Below, piece by piece: positions 62,464 through 64,000 of a stretch of 64,000 nt of DNA (positions are counted from its first letter, which is position 1; each line of letters begins with the position of its first letter). The notes below the pieces were generated by a model. It was not told where the DNA came from and searched no databases. It was given only the letters and a program-made list of their open reading frames with translations. The stretch is from JANRLF01 sp033762815 (GTDB taxonomy: Bacteria > Bacteroidota > Bacteroidia > Chitinophagales > CAIOSU01). The stretch covers positions 124,001 through 188,000 of the forward strand of contig JANRLF010000007.1 in NCBI GenBank assembly GCA_033762815.1, read 5' to 3'. The translations under genes were made by a program, and so were the position numbers.

Positions 62464-64000
62464 TTAATCAAGCACGGCCATTTTCAGATTATAGGTGCCC
62501 TTGGAAGTAGCAACACGCACAATGAACATGCCTTTGCTTTCCAAAACATTGGTATACTCATGATGATTGATGCCAGCAGTTAAACGAAGGTTATCTGTAT
62601 AGATTTCTTTTCCGCTCAGGTCGAAAATGCTGATTTGGGCTGCTTCATCATTATCTGCTACTACGTCCAATACAAAAGTGCCCTTATTGGGATTAGGGTA
62701 TAATGCAATATCCATGTTTGACGATGGTAGCTGCCCAATGCCCACGTTGGGAATATAAGTGGTTGCTAAAATCACCGCTTGGTAAGCATTTATTTTTCCG
62801 CTGCCCCATAAATTATTCATGCTATCGGGCTGCAATTGGGTAAATGTGTCTTTTATAGCAGTTGCGGAGAGTATGTTGCGTATGTCGATAGGGGCCAGCA
62901 GGGGGTTCACTTGTAAAAGCAAGGCCACAATACCCGCTGCTGCGGGAGATGACATGGAAGTACCTGACATTTGTCCATAGTAATAATCCGACCCCTGAAA
63001 ATTGAAGCTGCTAACTACTGAACCATAATTGGAACCTCCCGGCAAAAAGGTGGTGTCGTTACTACTAACCGACGATAATACACAAAGGCCTGGAGCAGTA
63101 ATATCAGGCTTTATGCGCCCATCTGCAGTGGGGCCATGGCTGGAAAAGGAAGTCAATTTCCTTAGAGGCTCACCCAATGAAAGATTTTGTCCATTGATAT
63201 TCTTGAACCTGCTCTTGGCAGTATAGGCACCGACGGATATGGCAGTTTCCGTGGCAACAAAATCACTGGTGGTGTAATCGGTATTGCCTTCAGTAGCCCA
63301 AGAATAACCAAAATTCTCCAATTCCCCGTAATAACCACGGCCATCATAAACATAGCCGTTCCAAAGATGCAAGCTGCCTTCATTGCCTTTCAGGGTTAAC
63401 AAAACTGTATCCGCAGAGCGGTTATCGAGCCCAATATATATACGTGGTTTCCCATTGAATTCCGCGGGTGAGCTAGTGATGCTTACCAGTAAAGTATCGC
63501 CATCAAGACCGACCAACTTATACTTGTTTACTTGACCATCAATACATACCATGGGGGTAGTAGCAGTTTGGCCATTATTGTATAAGCTCACCTGTGCACA
63601 AAAAGTCTTTCCTTGTTCGCCCCATACATCCAGCCATGTCTTATCGCTACCCAAATAATCATTAAAGGTTGGGAAAGTTTTAAGCACCGTATCCGTGACA
63701 GTAAACGTTTTACTGAGGTGCAATTTAAGATCACCATTGTTTCCTCCAGAAAGCACCAAGGCTTTACCCGGTCCAGTTAAGGCATCTACTGCTTGGCTGA
63801 AGAGAGAAGATCCATCTCGCGGTCCTACCGGAGGTCCCCAACTAAGATTTACTACAGCTGGTTTACCTTGGTCATCCGCATACTGGTAAATGTAGTTCAA
63901 TCCATCTATTATATCGGTAATACCCGTGCTCTGCCATTGTAAGCTATCAGGATTGATACTTACAAAAACCAACTCACTCTCATAGGCCATGCCCCTATAA
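62464..64000 (-). CDS. S8 subtilisin-like protease with T9SS C-terminal sorting domain (N-terminus outside window)
   Basis: The frame stays open to the window edge, so only the C-terminal 512 residues are seen. The catalytic serine lies in GQMSGTSMSSPAAAGIVALL; the catalytic Asp and His would be upstream. SWGPPVGPRDGS and LVLSGGNNGD hold the oxyanion asparagine. A sorting domain of about 80 residues ends the protein, with ALYPNPNKGTFVLDV, ISIFDLSGKEIY and MFIVRVATSKGTYNLKMAV, the hallmark of type IX secretion cargo. It should be a secreted or surface-attached protease, fitting PorX and GldM in the same window. Confidence 0.95.
   Translation of the reverse strand, partial: YRGMAYESELVFVSINPDSLQWQSTGITDIIDGLNYIYQYADDQGKPAVVNLSWGPPVGPRDGSSLFSQAVDALTGPGKALVLSGGNNGDLKLHLSKTFTVTDTVLKTFPTFNDYLGSDKTWLDVWGEQGKTFCAQVSLYNNGQTATTPMVCIDGQVNKYKLVGLDGDTLLVSITSSPAEFNGKPRIYIGLDNRSADTVLLTLKGNEGSLHLWNGYVYDGRGYYGELENFGYSWATEGNTDYTTSDFVATETAISVGAYTAKSRFKNINGQNLSLGEPLRKLTSFSSHGPTADGRIKPDITAPGLCVLSSVSSNDTTFLPGGSNYGSVVSSFNFQGSDYYYGQMSGTSMSSPAAAGIVALLLQVNPLLAPIDIRNILSATAIKDTFTQLQPDSMNNLWGSGKINAYQAVILATTYIPNVGIGQLPSSNMDIALYPNPNKGTFVLDVVADNDEAAQISIFDLSGKEIYTDNLRLTAGINHHEYTNVLESKGMFIVRVATSKGTYNLKMAVLD

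Noticed and set aside
1..64000. CRISPR array, transposon, integrase, prophage or rRNA operon
   Set aside because: No regularly spaced repeats, transposase or integrase motifs, phage structural genes or rRNA sequence were seen in the window.

Overview
The window reads as a chromosomal segment of a Bacteroidota bacterium, probably from the Chitinophagales/Sphingobacteriia side. The evidence is a PorX-type response regulator with a PglZ domain, a GldM-type type IX secretion/gliding protein, a secreted subtilase with a C-terminal T9SS sorting domain, a Bacteroidota-type FabI, a DUF5606 protein, lipoproteins with C-S-K-D-D style mature ends, BshB1 (bacillithiol), and promoter elements of the TTG-N19-TAnnTTTG class. 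No rRNA, CRISPR array, integrase, transposase or plasmid functions were seen. Gene density is high and many neighbours overlap by 1-8 bases. Only 16720-17047 is a gene-free stretch longer than 300 bases. Family calls come from reading motifs by eye; no search was run.

Layout. 1-3000: Fe(II)/2-oxoglutarate dioxygenase, BASS-type transporter and FabI on the plus strand. 3000-4860: small lipoprotein and aldehyde dehydrogenase on the minus strand. 4926-6969: a LexA-like XRE-S24 repressor divergent from a DinB polymerase, with two palindromes and a TAnnTTTG promoter between them. 6970-9338: MBOAT acyltransferase plus SGNH-like partner. 9507-15772: Gre-like protein, UvrB, DUF5606 protein, oligoendopeptidase F and a UmuC polymerase. 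15775-20721: fatty acid hydroxylase, small XRE regulator, orphan GldM, J-domain/BatD-like membrane protein and an M48 lipoprotein. 20718-28565: DEDDh exonuclease/GIY-YIG fusion, lipase, EEP-family enzyme, urocanase, DUF4349 lipoprotein and WecE-like aminotransferase. 28569-33202: polytopic membrane protein, tRNA-Met(CAT), LprI-like protein and penicillin acylase. 33441-37744: biotin-dependent carboxylase alpha chain, crotonase, GNAT and tandem SRPBCC protein. 37741-43752: amino acid/ethanolamine-type permease, bestrophin, coiled-coil secreted protein, deoxyhypusine-synthase-like enzyme, paraoxonase-like protein and one unrecognised protein. 43946-46697: etfB-etfA-bifunctional nuclease operon and a TPR protein. 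46838-52134: topA, SirB1-like protein, epoxide-hydrolase-like protein, DoxX and SDR. 52136-57349: an overlapping minus-strand operon porX-tsaE-ald-permease-bshB1. 57491-64000: HD phosphohydrolase, PagL-like outer membrane protein, cation/proton antiporter, hotdog thioesterase, smpB, pcm and a T9SS-sorted subtilase that runs off the window.

Themes. DNA damage tolerance and repair are well represented: two Y-family polymerases, UvrB, the exonuclease/GIY-YIG fusion, and a cleavable-type repressor placed to control dinB. Envelope and secretion functions form a second theme: GldM, PorX, the sorted protease, MBOAT/SGNH, PagL-like, M48 and J-domain/BatD-like proteins. Acyl-CoA catabolism forms a third: carboxylase alpha chain, crotonase and ETF. 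The segments most worth a second look are the XRE-S24/dinB operator region, the orphan gldM followed by the J-domain/BatD fusion and M48 lipoprotein, the porX-centred operon, and the secreted paraoxonase homologue that keeps all calcium ligands.
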